Source: Sphaerochaeta pleomorpha str. Grapes
Lineage (GTDB): Bacteria; Spirochaetota; Spirochaetia; Sphaerochaetales; Sphaerochaetaceae
DNA length: 64,000 bases
Direction of reading: 5' to 3'
Assembly (NCBI RefSeq): GCF_000236685.1
Contig: NC_016633.1
Location: 1,736,001-1,800,000, forward strand
This document shows positions 48,070 through 56,469 of the stretch, one piece after another (position 1 is the stretch's first letter; every line of letters begins with the position of its first letter). The notes under the pieces are model-generated. The model saw only the letters and a list, made by a program, of their open reading frames with translations. It was not told where the DNA came from and ran no database searches. Made by a program: the position numbers and the translations under genes.

Positions 48070-48207
48070 CGTGGGCGACATGATTCCAGCGGATGTGGAT
48101 TTTTTGAAAATCCTACCCGGTACCTCAAATCTTCAAATCACGCTCTCAATGCCCTATTTCAGCGGTTTTTGTGGAAAATATGGAAGTTCTTCCCGGTACC
48201 GATAATA
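48070..48207. repeat. Dispersed repeat family, copy 3 (partial)
   Basis: Shows CATGATTCCAGCGGATGTGG, TCCTACCCGGTACCTCAAAT, CAATGCCCTATTTCAGCGGT and CCCGGTACCGATAATAG. The 20-bp hairpin module is missing. A 600-base open frame (47950-48549) runs through this repeat and is mostly repeat-derived, so I do not call it a gene. Confidence 0.8.
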
Positions 48208-48532
48208 GGTAATGAAAATTCTTCAGAAGAAACCGAGAGAAATAAAACAGAGAAGATTCCAAACAGCTACACTCGACTCCGGAGTGCAATGGATTTACAG
48301 GAATCTTCCCCTGATAGGAAAATAATATCGCTGAATTCGCTTGTCAACCAGAACAGATATGAAGATTTCAAGAATAAGAATATGCCTAACTCTATACTTG
48401 CTTCCTTGAGTCCTATACAAGAGATTCAAGAAATCTCTGAGATGTCAGATGAAGAGTACGGTAAAAAGTACAACATAGCTGAATCCAAATCTACTGTATC
48501 AGCAACGAATCCGACTTCAGTGTCCTTACCCA

Positions 48533-49201
48533 GTGAAAAACTACATTGACAAATACCACTTGGATCTGTCAAAAGGTCTTAAAAGCCCTAGTGGAGATGG
48601 ATCAAATGGCCTTAACGGTACATATCCAATCTATGCACAGGCATATATGGAATTGGCTAAAGAGCTTGTAATCCTCCCCAGAGAGTTGCAGTCAATAACA
48701 TGGGAAGCCGTAAGGGAACTATTCACAAAGGACTATAAGAATGAGGTTACTCTTGAATCTGCTCGCTCTGTGCGGCAAAATTGTATTGAGAACGGAGGGG
48801 ATTTTGATGAAGCAAGAAGAGAAATCGCAGACAACGCCAACAAGGAAGTGGGAGCTGGAAGAACTGTTGGACAGCAGATTAATGAAGGATATGGAGTTTC
48901 AGAACATGCTTCTAAAGGGGAGTCCTCTTACGAGAGAACGCTACCTCTCAAACTCTGGAATCAACGAGGAAGAAATGACTGGGGAGATGGAATCGGAACT
49001 TCCTTGGGACTTCAAAGACCCGGAAGCGAGGGAGAACTGGGAAGAGACGGAGGAACCGACAATCAGGGATCTTCAGGAGTATGGGATTCTGTAGATAGTG
49101 ATACCCTTGCATCAATCAGCAAGGAAGTAGATTTGGACTCAGCAAAAAGGGCACTTGCAGAAGGAAATTATCTGCCTGACGATACGCTTGAAGCTCTATA
49201 G
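48533..49201 (+). CDS. Fragment of a phage/plasmid-type large protein
   Basis: An open frame from GTG at 48533 without clear start. YIDKYHLDLSKGLKSPSGDG, TYPIYAQAYMELAKEL and PRELQSITWEAVRELF resemble the linker regions of giant phage or integrative-element proteins (MuF/DdrB-like), where PRELQ..TWEA recurs. From about 48800 it overlaps a second, well-initiated frame at 48807. The 5' part of the original gene is missing, so this is probably a remnant. Confidence 0.45.
   Translation: MKNYIDKYHLDLSKGLKSPSGDGSNGLNGTYPIYAQAYMELAKELVILPRELQSITWEAVRELFTKDYKNEVTLESARSVRQNCIENGGDFDEARREIADNANKEVGAGRTVGQQINEGYGVSEHASKGESSYERTLPLKLWNQRGRNDWGDGIGTSLGLQRPGSEGELGRDGGTDNQGSSGVWDSVDSDTLASISKEVDLDSAKRALAEGNYLPDDTLEAL
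48807..49094 (+). CDS. Small acidic protein overlapping the phage-type fragment
   Basis: ATG at 48807 has GGAGG eight bases upstream and opens a 95-residue frame, MKQEEKSQTTPTRKWELEEL, ending ELPWDFKDPEARENWEE, PTIRDLQEYGIL. The composition is more protein-like than the overlapping frame at this place. No family is recognised. It could be the next gene of the same lost phage or integrative element. Confidence 0.5.
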   Translation: MKQEEKSQTTPTRKWELEELLDSRLMKDMEFQNMLLKGSPLTRERYLSNSGINEEEMTGEMESELPWDFKDPEARENWEETEEPTIRDLQEYGIL

Positions 49202-49209
49202 GAAGCCCC

Positions 49210-49684
49210 TGACATTGACTGGGAAATTCAGCAGCAAACCCCAAAAGCCAGTCTGATCTGGATCAACATGATTCCTGCGGATGTGAAAAATGTGGAAGTT
49301 CTTCCCGAGTCCCCGGTACCCGTACCGGGGCATTCTCTTGCAGCCACCAGCGACGATGAAATATGCAGGATGTTCTTCTCCAAACATTCTCTTTTCAATA
49401 TCAATTTCAATATTGATTTTATATTCTCAAAAAAAACCAGCCCTAAGAAAGGCGGTGGATTTTGTGGAAATCCTACCCGAGTCCCCGATACCCGTACCGG
49501 GGCATTCTCCTGTAGCCGTCAGCAACCCCAAAAGCCAGTCTAATCTGGAGCACCATGATTCCTGCAGATGTGGAAAATGTGGATTTTCTACCTGGTACCT
49601 CAAACTATCAAATCACGCTCTCAATGCCCTATTTCAGCGGTTTTTGTGGAAAATGTGGAAGTTCTTCCCGGTACCGATAATATA
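49210..49684. repeat. Dispersed repeat family, copy 4 (double, longest)
   Basis: Two hairpins, at 49311-49330 (perfect) and 49483-49502 (one change), with the AT-rich ATATTGATTTTATAT block and CAGCCCTAAGAAAGGCGG between them. The tail carries CCTATTTCAGCGGTTTTTGT and CCCGGTACCGATAATATAAT. It fills the whole gap between the phage-type fragment and the SecB-like gene. On the minus strand the CAGCC stem followed by Ts can act as a terminator. Confidence 0.9.
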
Positions 49685-49685
49685 A

Positions 49686-50123
49686 TCAGTGTTGATCAAT
49701 TGGTTCTCCTGGACTAGAAACAGGATCTGCCTTAAAATTTATAAGCGGTATGATTAGAGGTGCCATACCAGAATAGGTAGTAATCATTGATATGATCGAC
49801 CTATCATAAGACAGCATGATTGCTGGAGCATTAATTTTAAGCAGTGAATTTACTCTATCATCTGGAGTATCTTCAGGCCATTCAAATTCACCTTCGTGAG
49901 TAGTTTCAATCTTGAATGGATATTTTGAAGTATCTTTTTCATCTTTGAAAATAGTGAATATAAAAGTCACTAATGCCTTATTTGCATCTTTCTCTCTGTT
50001 GATCAGTGTCTGATATCCGATATCGAGGGAGATATTCTCAGTCTTTGGTTTATAAGCTTTATTGACATGATACTTAACATCAACCAGCCTATGATTAATC
50101 AATTGAAAACCACTTTTAGTCAT
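49686..50123 (-). CDS. SecB-like chaperone of a toxin-antitoxin-like operon
   Basis: A 145-residue protein close to the SecB length (about 155). YQTLINREKDANKALVTFIF, YPFKIETTHEGEFEWPED, then LLKINAPAIMLSYDRSIISM and SGMAPLIIPLINFKA match the SecB fold (NAPAILFPYLRSxIS...PPLILPPINF). Housekeeping SecB sits with export genes. This copy ends a tight three-gene AT-rich operon, an arrangement recalling toxin-antitoxin-chaperone systems in which a SecB-like protein folds an unstable antitoxin. Its 3' end touches the repeat. Confidence 0.8.
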   Translation of the reverse strand: MTKSGFQLINHRLVDVKYHVNKAYKPKTENISLDIGYQTLINREKDANKALVTFIFTIFKDEKDTSKYPFKIETTHEGEFEWPEDTPDDRVNSLLKINAPAIMLSYDRSIISMITTYSGMAPLIIPLINFKADPVSSPGEPIDQH

Positions 50124-50125
50124 AA

Positions 50126-50443
50126 TTATGCCGCCAATGAAAGTTCACATTCTGGATCAAGTATCTGGTAACCAGACATATCTGATTTATAAATTTCAGG
50201 GATAGAAACAGTTACCTTCTTGAATTTTCTATTATCTTTATCCATTACTATATATATGTTGGATATTCTTTGCTTAAGCAAGAGATCTATTTTTATGCGT
50301 AAAACGGTAATTTTAAAACTTTGCTCCAGATAAGTGTCTCGATCTACCATGACGAAAACATCATCATCTAACGTCTCAACATGTATAATTGCGTTAGGAA
50401 ATTCGTTGATAATAATACTTTCAATTTCATCCAGAATACTCAT
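50126..50443 (-). CDS. Unknown 105-aa middle protein of the HEPN/SecB-like operon
   Basis: I do not recognise the family. The protein is small, acidic and predicted alpha/beta: LDEIESIIINEFPNAIIHVE, DVFVMVDRDTYLEQSFKI, then IYIVMDKDNRKF, with C-terminal ECELSLAA. The end is short and hydrophobic, as in chaperone-addiction tails (inference only). It overlaps the HEPN gene by 4 bases (ATGA) and stops two bases before the SecB-like start. By position it is the likely antitoxin. Confidence 0.6.
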   Translation of the reverse strand: MSILDEIESIIINEFPNAIIHVETLDDDVFVMVDRDTYLEQSFKITVLRIKIDLLLKQRISNIYIVMDKDNRKFKKVTVSIPEIYKSDMSGYQILDPECELSLAA

Positions 50444-50850
50444 AATCTACCTTCTTTTACAGAATCTATTAGCTTACAAATGGCTATCACCTGTTTCTGT
50501 CTGTCCAATAAATCCGCTTTACTCATCATATTAGGATAATAATCAGCTACTTTTCGTTTATGATATAAATCGTCATAACAATATAAATTAGCCAACTTAA
50601 CATAACTTACACCAACTGTACCCGTTAGATAAGTAATTAAAACGCTTGCAATCTCTCCATGTGAAAATGGTTTGTATGGATTTCCAAAATTGTCGAATTC
50701 TTCATTGGAGAAACCTACACCTTCCAGATAGTCTTTTATCTTTTGAAATGCTGCATAATATGCTCGGTTGATTCCAGCATTATAATGACCACTTCTTAAG
50801 CATATATCAACTATTTCAAGATTCTCTTGTGATTTTTCAGATAATCCCAT
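50440..50850 (-). CDS. HEPN-like domain protein
   Basis: A 136-residue helical protein with the HEPN core GHYNAGINRAYYAAFQKIKD and, in the last helices, HKRKVADYYPNMMSKAD, matching the R..ADY motif of minimal HEPN proteins. The classical RNase R-X4-6-H motif is not obvious. HEPN proteins are toxins or RNA-processing subunits in many defence and toxin-antitoxin loci. ATG at 50850 is chosen over TTG at 50868; neither has a strong site. First gene of the operon. Base composition is notably AT-rich compared with comM or IS66 nearby, pointing to transfer. Confidence 0.7.
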   Translation of the reverse strand: MGLSEKSQENLEIVDICLRSGHYNAGINRAYYAAFQKIKDYLEGVGFSNEEFDNFGNPYKPFSHGEIASVLITYLTGTVGVSYVKLANLYCYDDLYHKRKVADYYPNMMSKADLLDRQKQVIAICKLIDSVKEGRL

Positions 50851-50868
50851 ACGTTTCCACTTTCTCAA

Positions 50869-51230
50869 TGAAATTTTGTACTACCCTAATCATAAAGAAT
50901 AAGAATCAATTTCAAGTCCAGTAATCGTAGTAAGCCATTTGAGTCTTGTACCTCATATGGCAATTCCTTTTCTTTGTGAAACGTACTGTAAGATTAGTAT
51001 TACCACCTTTAAGTGTCAACAAATTTATGAACATAAGTTGTTAAACATTTGATTCTGTCAAGAATACATGGGTAATGGCTGTTTACGCTATATATAGCAA
51101 AATATAGTAAATTTCACGGTAGAAACCATTAAATTAACTACTAACACTATATGTAGGGTCGCTGTCACTGAAAAAGTGTCTCCAAAACGAGCTCCTGTCA
51201 TTCAAAAAGTGTAAGCCTATAAGGCATCAT
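50869..51230. other. AT-rich spacer with paired direct repeats
   Basis: Upstream region of the HEPN operon, no gene. Two direct copies of TGTCA(C/T)T(G/C)AAAAAGTGT(C/A) occur at 51163-51180 and 51196-51213. Multiple terminal repeats of this kind are typical of IS21-type ends, so this may be the scar of a lost element. Confidence 0.35.
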
Positions 51231-51330
51231 ATCACATCATGATTCCCGCAGATGTGGAAAATGTGGAAATCTTACCTGGTACCTCGAATCATCAAATCAC
51301 GCTCTGGATGCCCTATTTTAGCGGTTTTTG
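51231..51330. repeat. Dispersed repeat family, copy 5, left part
   Basis: Reads CATGATTCCCGCAGATGTGG, CTTACCTGGTACCTCGAATC, TGCCCTATTTTAGCGGTTTT and is cut by the first IS66 copy. It resumes after the element at 53929-53972. Confidence 0.85.
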
Positions 51331-51393
51331 GTACATGTCTAACCAATACCATGGATGACAAACGCGAGCCAAGGATATAGAACTGGAGTAAAA

Positions 51394-53076
51394 CTATTCC
51401 AAGGAGGTGAAAGCTTCGGCACGATCCTGCCAAGACAGGTCTTCAGGTTTGAATTTCCAAGGCAGCAATGCAGACCAGGCCTGGGCGTCATAAGGAAGGT
51501 CGACAAGAACCGCTGCCTTATCAAGGATGTGGTTCATGTAGGCCCCCGGGTCCAGGTGATTCATCTTGGCGGTCTGCAGCAGCGTATACATGGCACAGGA
51601 GCTCTTTGCCCCTACCGGGGAACCGCTGAAATGCCAACTGGAACGTCCGAGGGCTACAGGTCTCACAGCCCTTTCGGCGGCAGAATTATCCGGCCCGAGC
51701 TCCGGTGAATCCAGATAGGTCTTGAGCCCTTCGAAGAGATTCAGGGCATAGTTGATGGCCCCGGCAAGGGGCGTATGAGCCATGGCTGTTTTCTTGTGCT
51801 GGTCCAGATGGGTCTTGAAGACTGCGAACAGCCTTTCTGCCTGTTCCCTTCTCTTCCGGAGGAACTGCTCCTCATCGATCTGGTTGCGGACAAGCTGATC
51901 CCGAAGACGGCTCTCGAGGGCGAAGATTGCACCGATGTCCTGAACGAACTGCTGTGCAATCCTCCCGATTCCCTTGGTTGCCTGGCTGGCACTCTTCTTG
52001 GCAGTCCTGCCGTTAGTGCCCACGGCGATATCATAGAATTTCCTGCGGACATGGGTAAGGCAGAATGCGCTGGAAAGCCTGCCGTCGCTTTGCCTTACCA
52101 ATGACCTGTAGGCCCCGTACCCGTCAGACTGGAGAATGCCCTCAAAACCGTCGGTCAGCTCCTCGGCAGCCAAGGCCGCCCGGGTCGGGTAGTACCGGTA
52201 GCTCGCTGCCGGCTCATGACCGTTGTAGACCCTCAGCCAGATGTACGATGTTTGTGTATTTTCCCTGCCTTCCTCCCTCATCACTTTCAGGGTGGTTTCA
52301 TCCATATGGAGAATATGCTGGGAAAGCAGGTGGCTCTCGATGAGTTCCACAAGGGGATTAAGAAGATCGGTCGTCTGGATCTGCCACCGTGACAGGTTCT
52401 GCCTGCCGATCGGACAGCCGATGCTCTCGAACCTGATGCTTTGCCGGGCATACGGGAGATGGTAGATGAACTTGTCCGAGAATGAAGCGGCAAGAAGGCC
52501 GTTGCTGACCATGCCGCCGCGGATGATGCGGTCGTTGGGCCGGGATGCCTGGAGGACCCCGAGATCCGGGTTGTGAGGATCCACATATTTGCCCAGGATG
52601 TAGCGCTTCACCTTCAGGACGCCCGGCTGGTAGTCCAGAACCTCGACCACATCCTCGCCGATGCGGCGAAGCGGGCTGCGATCGGATTCGCTTAGCCGGG
52701 CGAATTCCTGCGGATCGACGACAATGTCCTCCCTGGGCAAGTCATCGGGAAACGTCATCCTGCCGATTGGCTTCTTCCGGGGGTCCTTTGGCGGATCGTC
52801 ACTCGGCCCGCTGTCTTCGGCCTCGTCGAACTGGTTGTCTTCGGGAATCGGAGCCTCGCTCTCGGTGGATTCGGGAGCGGGGACGGACCGTTCGCTGTTG
52901 GTGGAGAACTGGCGGCGGGCACGCGCCGATGCACGCTGGTCAATGATATCCAGGCGTGCAGTAAGCTTTGAAATGAGCTCATTGCTTTCGTTCAGCGCTT
53001 CCCGCAGCTGGGTGTTCTCTGCTTCCAGCGAGGCGATTTTCTGCGCCATCCGCTGCAACAAATCTTGGTCCTTCAT
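51394..53076 (-). CDS. tnpC: IS66 transposase TnpC
   Basis: A 560-residue DDE transposase. The N-terminal coiled coil (QKIASLEAENTQLREALNES) is followed by an IS66 linker and the catalytic segments ILHMDETTLKV, GILQSDGYGAY and NSAAERAVRPVALGR. The HVRRKFYDI segment and the C-terminal LPWKF are also typical. Intact, so the element is likely active together with TnpA and TnpB. Confidence 0.93.
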   Translation of the reverse strand: MKDQDLLQRMAQKIASLEAENTQLREALNESNELISKLTARLDIIDQRASARARRQFSTNSERSVPAPESTESEAPIPEDNQFDEAEDSGPSDDPPKDPRKKPIGRMTFPDDLPREDIVVDPQEFARLSESDRSPLRRIGEDVVEVLDYQPGVLKVKRYILGKYVDPHNPDLGVLQASRPNDRIIRGGMVSNGLLAASFSDKFIYHLPYARQSIRFESIGCPIGRQNLSRWQIQTTDLLNPLVELIESHLLSQHILHMDETTLKVMREEGRENTQTSYIWLRVYNGHEPAASYRYYPTRAALAAEELTDGFEGILQSDGYGAYRSLVRQSDGRLSSAFCLTHVRRKFYDIAVGTNGRTAKKSASQATKGIGRIAQQFVQDIGAIFALESRLRDQLVRNQIDEEQFLRKRREQAERLFAVFKTHLDQHKKTAMAHTPLAGAINYALNLFEGLKTYLDSPELGPDNSAAERAVRPVALGRSSWHFSGSPVGAKSSCAMYTLLQTAKMNHLDPGAYMNHILDKAAVLVDLPYDAQAWSALLPWKFKPEDLSWQDRAEAFTSLE

Positions 53077-53149
53077 ATGCTTGACTGTATCAGAAATGAA
53101 GGTTTTAGTCTATGCAATACAATAATTTATAATGTTTTTCGACATGCTT

Positions 53150-53494
53150 TCAGCAGGTCTTCTCGGCCAGCAGGACCGGGTGCGACCGCCAGAAATCTAT
53201 ACCCTGAAGGAGCATGCTCAGCTGTGTTTCGCTGATTTCCAAAGCCTCAAGCCCTGACTTCGGCCAGGCAAAGGTCAGGTTGTTCAGACGCTTCTGCAGG
53301 AGCCAGAAACCGTCACCTGACCACCACAGCATCTTGACAGTATGGCGGTCCCTTCCGCAGAACAGGAACAAGTCCCCTCCAAGCGGGTCCAGTTCCATTT
53401 CGCTCATGGCAACCCGCATCAGGCCGTTCATGCCATTTCTTAGATCCGTGAATCCTGGTCGTAGATAGCAGTTGCGTATGCTAAACTCCATCAA
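53150..53494 (-). CDS. tnpB: IS66 accessory protein TnpB
   Basis: A 114-residue protein with the family signature PGFTDLRNGMNGL, GGDLFLFCGRDRHTVKMLWW and GFWLLQKRL. It is required with TnpA for IS66 transposition, role unclear. Overlaps tnpA by 14 bases. Confidence 0.93.
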   Translation of the reverse strand: MMEFSIRNCYLRPGFTDLRNGMNGLMRVAMSEMELDPLGGDLFLFCGRDRHTVKMLWWSGDGFWLLQKRLNNLTFAWPKSGLEALEISETQLSMLLQGIDFWRSHPVLLAEKTC

Positions 53495-53885
53495 CTGCCT
53501 CCAGTGCTCTCAATACCTGTTCTAGGTCATCGCTTCGCACACCTCTGGGAATGGTGATGCTCCAGCCGCTACGATGTATGGCAATAGAAGCAGGATTGCT
53601 TCTCGTATTCTCTGCCGTTGAGGTTCCCCGTATTGGTTTCATCAGGGTCAGGCTAACAAAACCATTCTCATTCACTTCTTCGGATTCAAAGACTCCGCTA
53701 TTATTCCTGCGTTGTTTAACCCATTTGCCAAGGGTCCACTGGTTCAATTCTATATTTTCGCAGAACGCACGAACTGACTGACCACTTTCATCATATGCTT
53801 TGAGATACGCTAAGCGTTGATCGTGGGTATATTGGTGATATTGGATTTTTCCCATCCCATTCCTCCTAGAAATGAGTATGGTCAA
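53481..53885 (-). CDS. tnpA: IS66 accessory protein TnpA
   Basis: A 134-residue protein with an N-terminal helix-turn-helix (THDQRLAYLKAYDESGQSVR, then ELNQWTLGKWVKQRR). It is the first gene of the element, and the most likely start is the internal ATG for MGKIQYHQY, which follows AGGAGG, giving about 125 residues. Confidence 0.88.
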   Translation of the reverse strand: MTILISRRNGMGKIQYHQYTHDQRLAYLKAYDESGQSVRAFCENIELNQWTLGKWVKQRRNNSGVFESEEVNENGFVSLTLMKPIRGTSTAENTRSNPASIAIHRSGWSITIPRGVRSDDLEQVLRALEAVDGV

Positions 53886-53928
53886 GACTCTCCAGCTCTG
53901 TCATCCATGGGTTTGGTTAGACATGTAC

Positions 53929-53972
53929 GGTTTTTGTGGAAAATGTGGAAGTTCTTCCCGGTACCGATAATA
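53929..53972. repeat. Dispersed repeat family, copy 5, right part
   Basis: Continues the interrupted copy: GTTTTTGTGGAAAATGTGGA and CCCGGTACCGATAATA. Joined to the left part without IS66 and one GGTTTTTG, it restores the module seen at 49640-49684. Confidence 0.85.
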
Positions 53973-54192
53973 ACTCCTACCCAAAGTTTGTGGTAACGAT
54001 GGATCAAAACTTCCATGACACCTTAGAGGGAGTGCAGCATATTGGGTTGCATCAGTTCCTTACAGATGAGAAAATCGTTTAGACACTTTTCAATTGAGGA
54101 ATGTGGATTTTGTGGAAATCCTACCCGAGTCCCCGGTACCCGTACCGGGGCATTCTCTTGTAGCCGTCAGCAACCCCAAAAGCCAGTCTGAT
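53973..54192 (+). pseudogene. Duplicated 3' end of the DUF4143 ATPase gene plus repeat
   Basis: The sequence is the same as 46043-46262 except for one base noted (G at 53986 for A). It includes the last 36 codons of the ATPase with its stop, the 18-base spacer and the start of repeat copy 2. It is a stranded recombination product lying between the two IS66 copies. Confidence 0.9.
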
Positions 54193-54305
54193 CTGGAGCA
54201 ACATGATTCTGATCTTCAGGATTTTCTCTTTCAATCCATGTTTTATTAATATTATTATTAATATTGATTTCTTTTACTCAAAAAAAAACAGCCCTAAGAA
54301 AGGCT
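54103..54305. repeat. Dispersed repeat family, copy 6, left part
   Basis: Perfect hairpin at 54131-54150, the AGCCAGTCTGATCTGGAGCA tail, then the AT-rich block with TTAATATTATTATTAATATT and CAGCCCTAAGAAAGGCT, where the second IS66 has entered. It resumes at 56904. Confidence 0.88.
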
Positions 54306-54368
54306 GTACATGTCTAACCAATACCATGGATGACAAACGCGAGCCAAGGATATAGAACTGGAGTAAAA

Positions 54369-56051
54369 CTATTCCAAGGAGGTGAAAGCTTCGGCACGAT
54401 CCTGCCAAGACAGGTCTTCAGGTTTGAATTTCCAAGGCAGCAATGCAGACCAGGCCTGGGCGTCATAAGGAAGGTCGACAAGAACCGCTGCCTTATCAAG
54501 GATGTGGTTCATGTAGGCCCCCGGGTCCAGGTGATTCATCTTGGCGGTCTGCAGCAGCGTATACATGGCACAGGAGCTCTTTGCCCCTACCGGGGAACCG
54601 CTGAAATGCCAACTGGAACGTCCGAGGGCTACAGGTCTCACAGCCCTTTCGGCGGCAGAATTATCCGGCCCGAGCTCCGGTGAATCCAGATAGGTCTTGA
54701 GCCCTTCGAAGAGATTCAGGGCATAGTTGATGGCCCCGGCAAGGGGCGTATGAGCCATGGCTGTTTTCTTGTGCTGGTCCAGATGGGTCTTGAAGACTGC
54801 GAACAGCCTTTCTGCCTGTTCCCTTCTCTTCCGGAGGAACTGCTCCTCATCGATCTGGTTGCGGACAAGCTGATCCCGAAGACGGCTCTCGAGGGCGAAG
54901 ATTGCACCGATGTCCTGAACGAACTGCTGTGCAATCCTCCCGATTCCCTTGGTTGCCTGGCTGGCACTCTTCTTGGCAGTCCTGCCGTTAGTGCCCACGG
55001 CGATATCATAGAATTTCCTGCGGACATGGGTAAGGCAGAATGCGCTGGAAAGCCTGCCGTCGCTTTGCCTTACCAATGACCTGTAGGCCCCGTACCCGTC
55101 AGACTGGAGAATGCCCTCAAAACCGTCGGTCAGCTCCTCGGCAGCCAAGGCCGCCCGGGTCGGGTAGTACCGGTAGCTCGCTGCCGGCTCATGACCGTTG
55201 TAGACCCTCAGCCAGATGTACGATGTTTGTGTATTTTCCCTGCCTTCCTCCCTCATCACTTTCAGGGTGGTTTCATCCATATGGAGAATATGCTGGGAAA
55301 GCAGGTGGCTCTCGATGAGTTCCACAAGGGGATTAAGAAGATCGGTCGTCTGGATCTGCCACCGTGACAGGTTCTGCCTGCCGATCGGACAGCCGATGCT
55401 CTCGAACCTGATGCTTTGCCGGGCATACGGGAGATGGTAGATGAACTTGTCCGAGAATGAAGCGGCAAGAAGGCCGTTGCTGACCATGCCGCCGCGGATG
55501 ATGCGGTCGTTGGGCCGGGATGCCTGGAGGACCCCGAGATCCGGGTTGTGAGGATCCACATATTTGCCCAGGATGTAGCGCTTCACCTTCAGGACGCCCG
55601 GCTGGTAGTCCAGAACCTCGACCACATCCTCGCCGATGCGGCGAAGCGGGCTGCGATCGGATTCGCTTAGCCGGGCGAATTCCTGCGGATCGACGACAAT
55701 GTCCTCCCTGGGCAAGTCATCGGGAAACGTCATCCTGCCGATTGGCTTCTTCCGGGGGTCCTTTGGCGGATCGTCACTCGGCCCGCTGTCTTCGGCCTCG
55801 TCGAACTGGTTGTCTTCGGGAATCGGAGCCTCGCTCTCGGTGGATTCGGGAGCGGGGACGGACCGTTCGCTGTTGGTGGAGAACTGGCGGCGGGCACGCG
55901 CCGATGCACGCTGGTCAATGATATCCAGGCGTGCAGTAAGCTTTGAAATGAGCTCATTGCTTTCGTTCAGCGCTTCCCGCAGCTGGGTGTTCTCTGCTTC
56001 CAGCGAGGCGATTTTCTGCGCCATCCGCTGCAACAAATCTTGGTCCTTCAT
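54369..56051 (-). CDS. tnpC: IS66 transposase TnpC (copy 2)
   Basis: Predicted protein identical to the 560-residue TnpC of copy 1, with all three catalytic segments. The lack of changes indicates a recent duplication of the element. Confidence 0.93.
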   Translation of the reverse strand: MKDQDLLQRMAQKIASLEAENTQLREALNESNELISKLTARLDIIDQRASARARRQFSTNSERSVPAPESTESEAPIPEDNQFDEAEDSGPSDDPPKDPRKKPIGRMTFPDDLPREDIVVDPQEFARLSESDRSPLRRIGEDVVEVLDYQPGVLKVKRYILGKYVDPHNPDLGVLQASRPNDRIIRGGMVSNGLLAASFSDKFIYHLPYARQSIRFESIGCPIGRQNLSRWQIQTTDLLNPLVELIESHLLSQHILHMDETTLKVMREEGRENTQTSYIWLRVYNGHEPAASYRYYPTRAALAAEELTDGFEGILQSDGYGAYRSLVRQSDGRLSSAFCLTHVRRKFYDIAVGTNGRTAKKSASQATKGIGRIAQQFVQDIGAIFALESRLRDQLVRNQIDEEQFLRKRREQAERLFAVFKTHLDQHKKTAMAHTPLAGAINYALNLFEGLKTYLDSPELGPDNSAAERAVRPVALGRSSWHFSGSPVGAKSSCAMYTLLQTAKMNHLDPGAYMNHILDKAAVLVDLPYDAQAWSALLPWKFKPEDLSWQDRAEAFTSLE

Positions 56052-56124
56052 ATGCTTGACTGTATCAGAAATGAAGGTTTTAGTCTATGCAATACAATAA
56101 TTTATAATGTTTTTCGACATGCTT

Positions 56125-56469
56125 TCAGCAGGTCTTCTCGGCCAGCAGGACCGGGTGCGACCGCCAGAAATCTATACCCTGAAGGAGCATGCTCAGCTGT
56201 GTTTCGCTGATTTCCAAAGCCTCAAGCCCTGACTTCGGCCAGGCAAAGGTCAGGTTGTTCAGACGCTTCTGCAGGAGCCAGAAACCGTCACCTGACCACC
56301 ACAGCATCTTGACAGTATGGCGGTCCCTTCCGCAGAACAGGAACAAGTCCCCTCCAAGCGGGTCCAGTTCCATTTCGCTCATGGCAACCCGCATCAGGCC
56401 GTTCATGCCATTTCTTAGATCCGTGAATCCTGGTCGTAGATAGCAGTTGCGTATGCTAAACTCCATCAA
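56125..56469 (-). CDS. tnpB: IS66 accessory protein TnpB (copy 2)
   Basis: Identical in predicted sequence to TnpB of copy 1 (114 residues), including GGDLFLFCGRDRH. Overlaps tnpA as in copy 1. Confidence 0.93.
   Translation of the reverse strand: MMEFSIRNCYLRPGFTDLRNGMNGLMRVAMSEMELDPLGGDLFLFCGRDRHTVKMLWWSGDGFWLLQKRLNNLTFAWPKSGLEALEISETQLSMLLQGIDFWRSHPVLLAEKTC

Larger units (their letters stand above)
51331..53928. mobile_element. IS66-family insertion sequence, copy 1
   Basis: A complete 2598-bp element. Terminal inverted repeats begin GTACATGTCTAACCAA and continue with CCATGGATGACA. It is flanked by the 8-bp direct repeat GGTTTTTG (51323-51330 and 53929-53936), the normal IS66 duplication. 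It carries tnpA, tnpB and tnpC on the minus strand. It interrupts dispersed repeat copy 5. Confidence 0.93.

Noticed and set aside
47950-48549. A 199-codon open frame after AbiEii
   Set aside because: Most of it translates the dispersed repeat (FQRFLWKIWKFFPVPII and similar), with no ribosome site; treated as repeat-derived.
51394-51708. Plus-strand frames inside the IS66 elements
   Set aside because: Same frames recur in both copies as antisense of tnpC; no independent gene features.
44690-54150. CRISPR array
   Set aside because: Repeats are irregularly spaced by kilobases, vary in module content and have no cas genes nearby.
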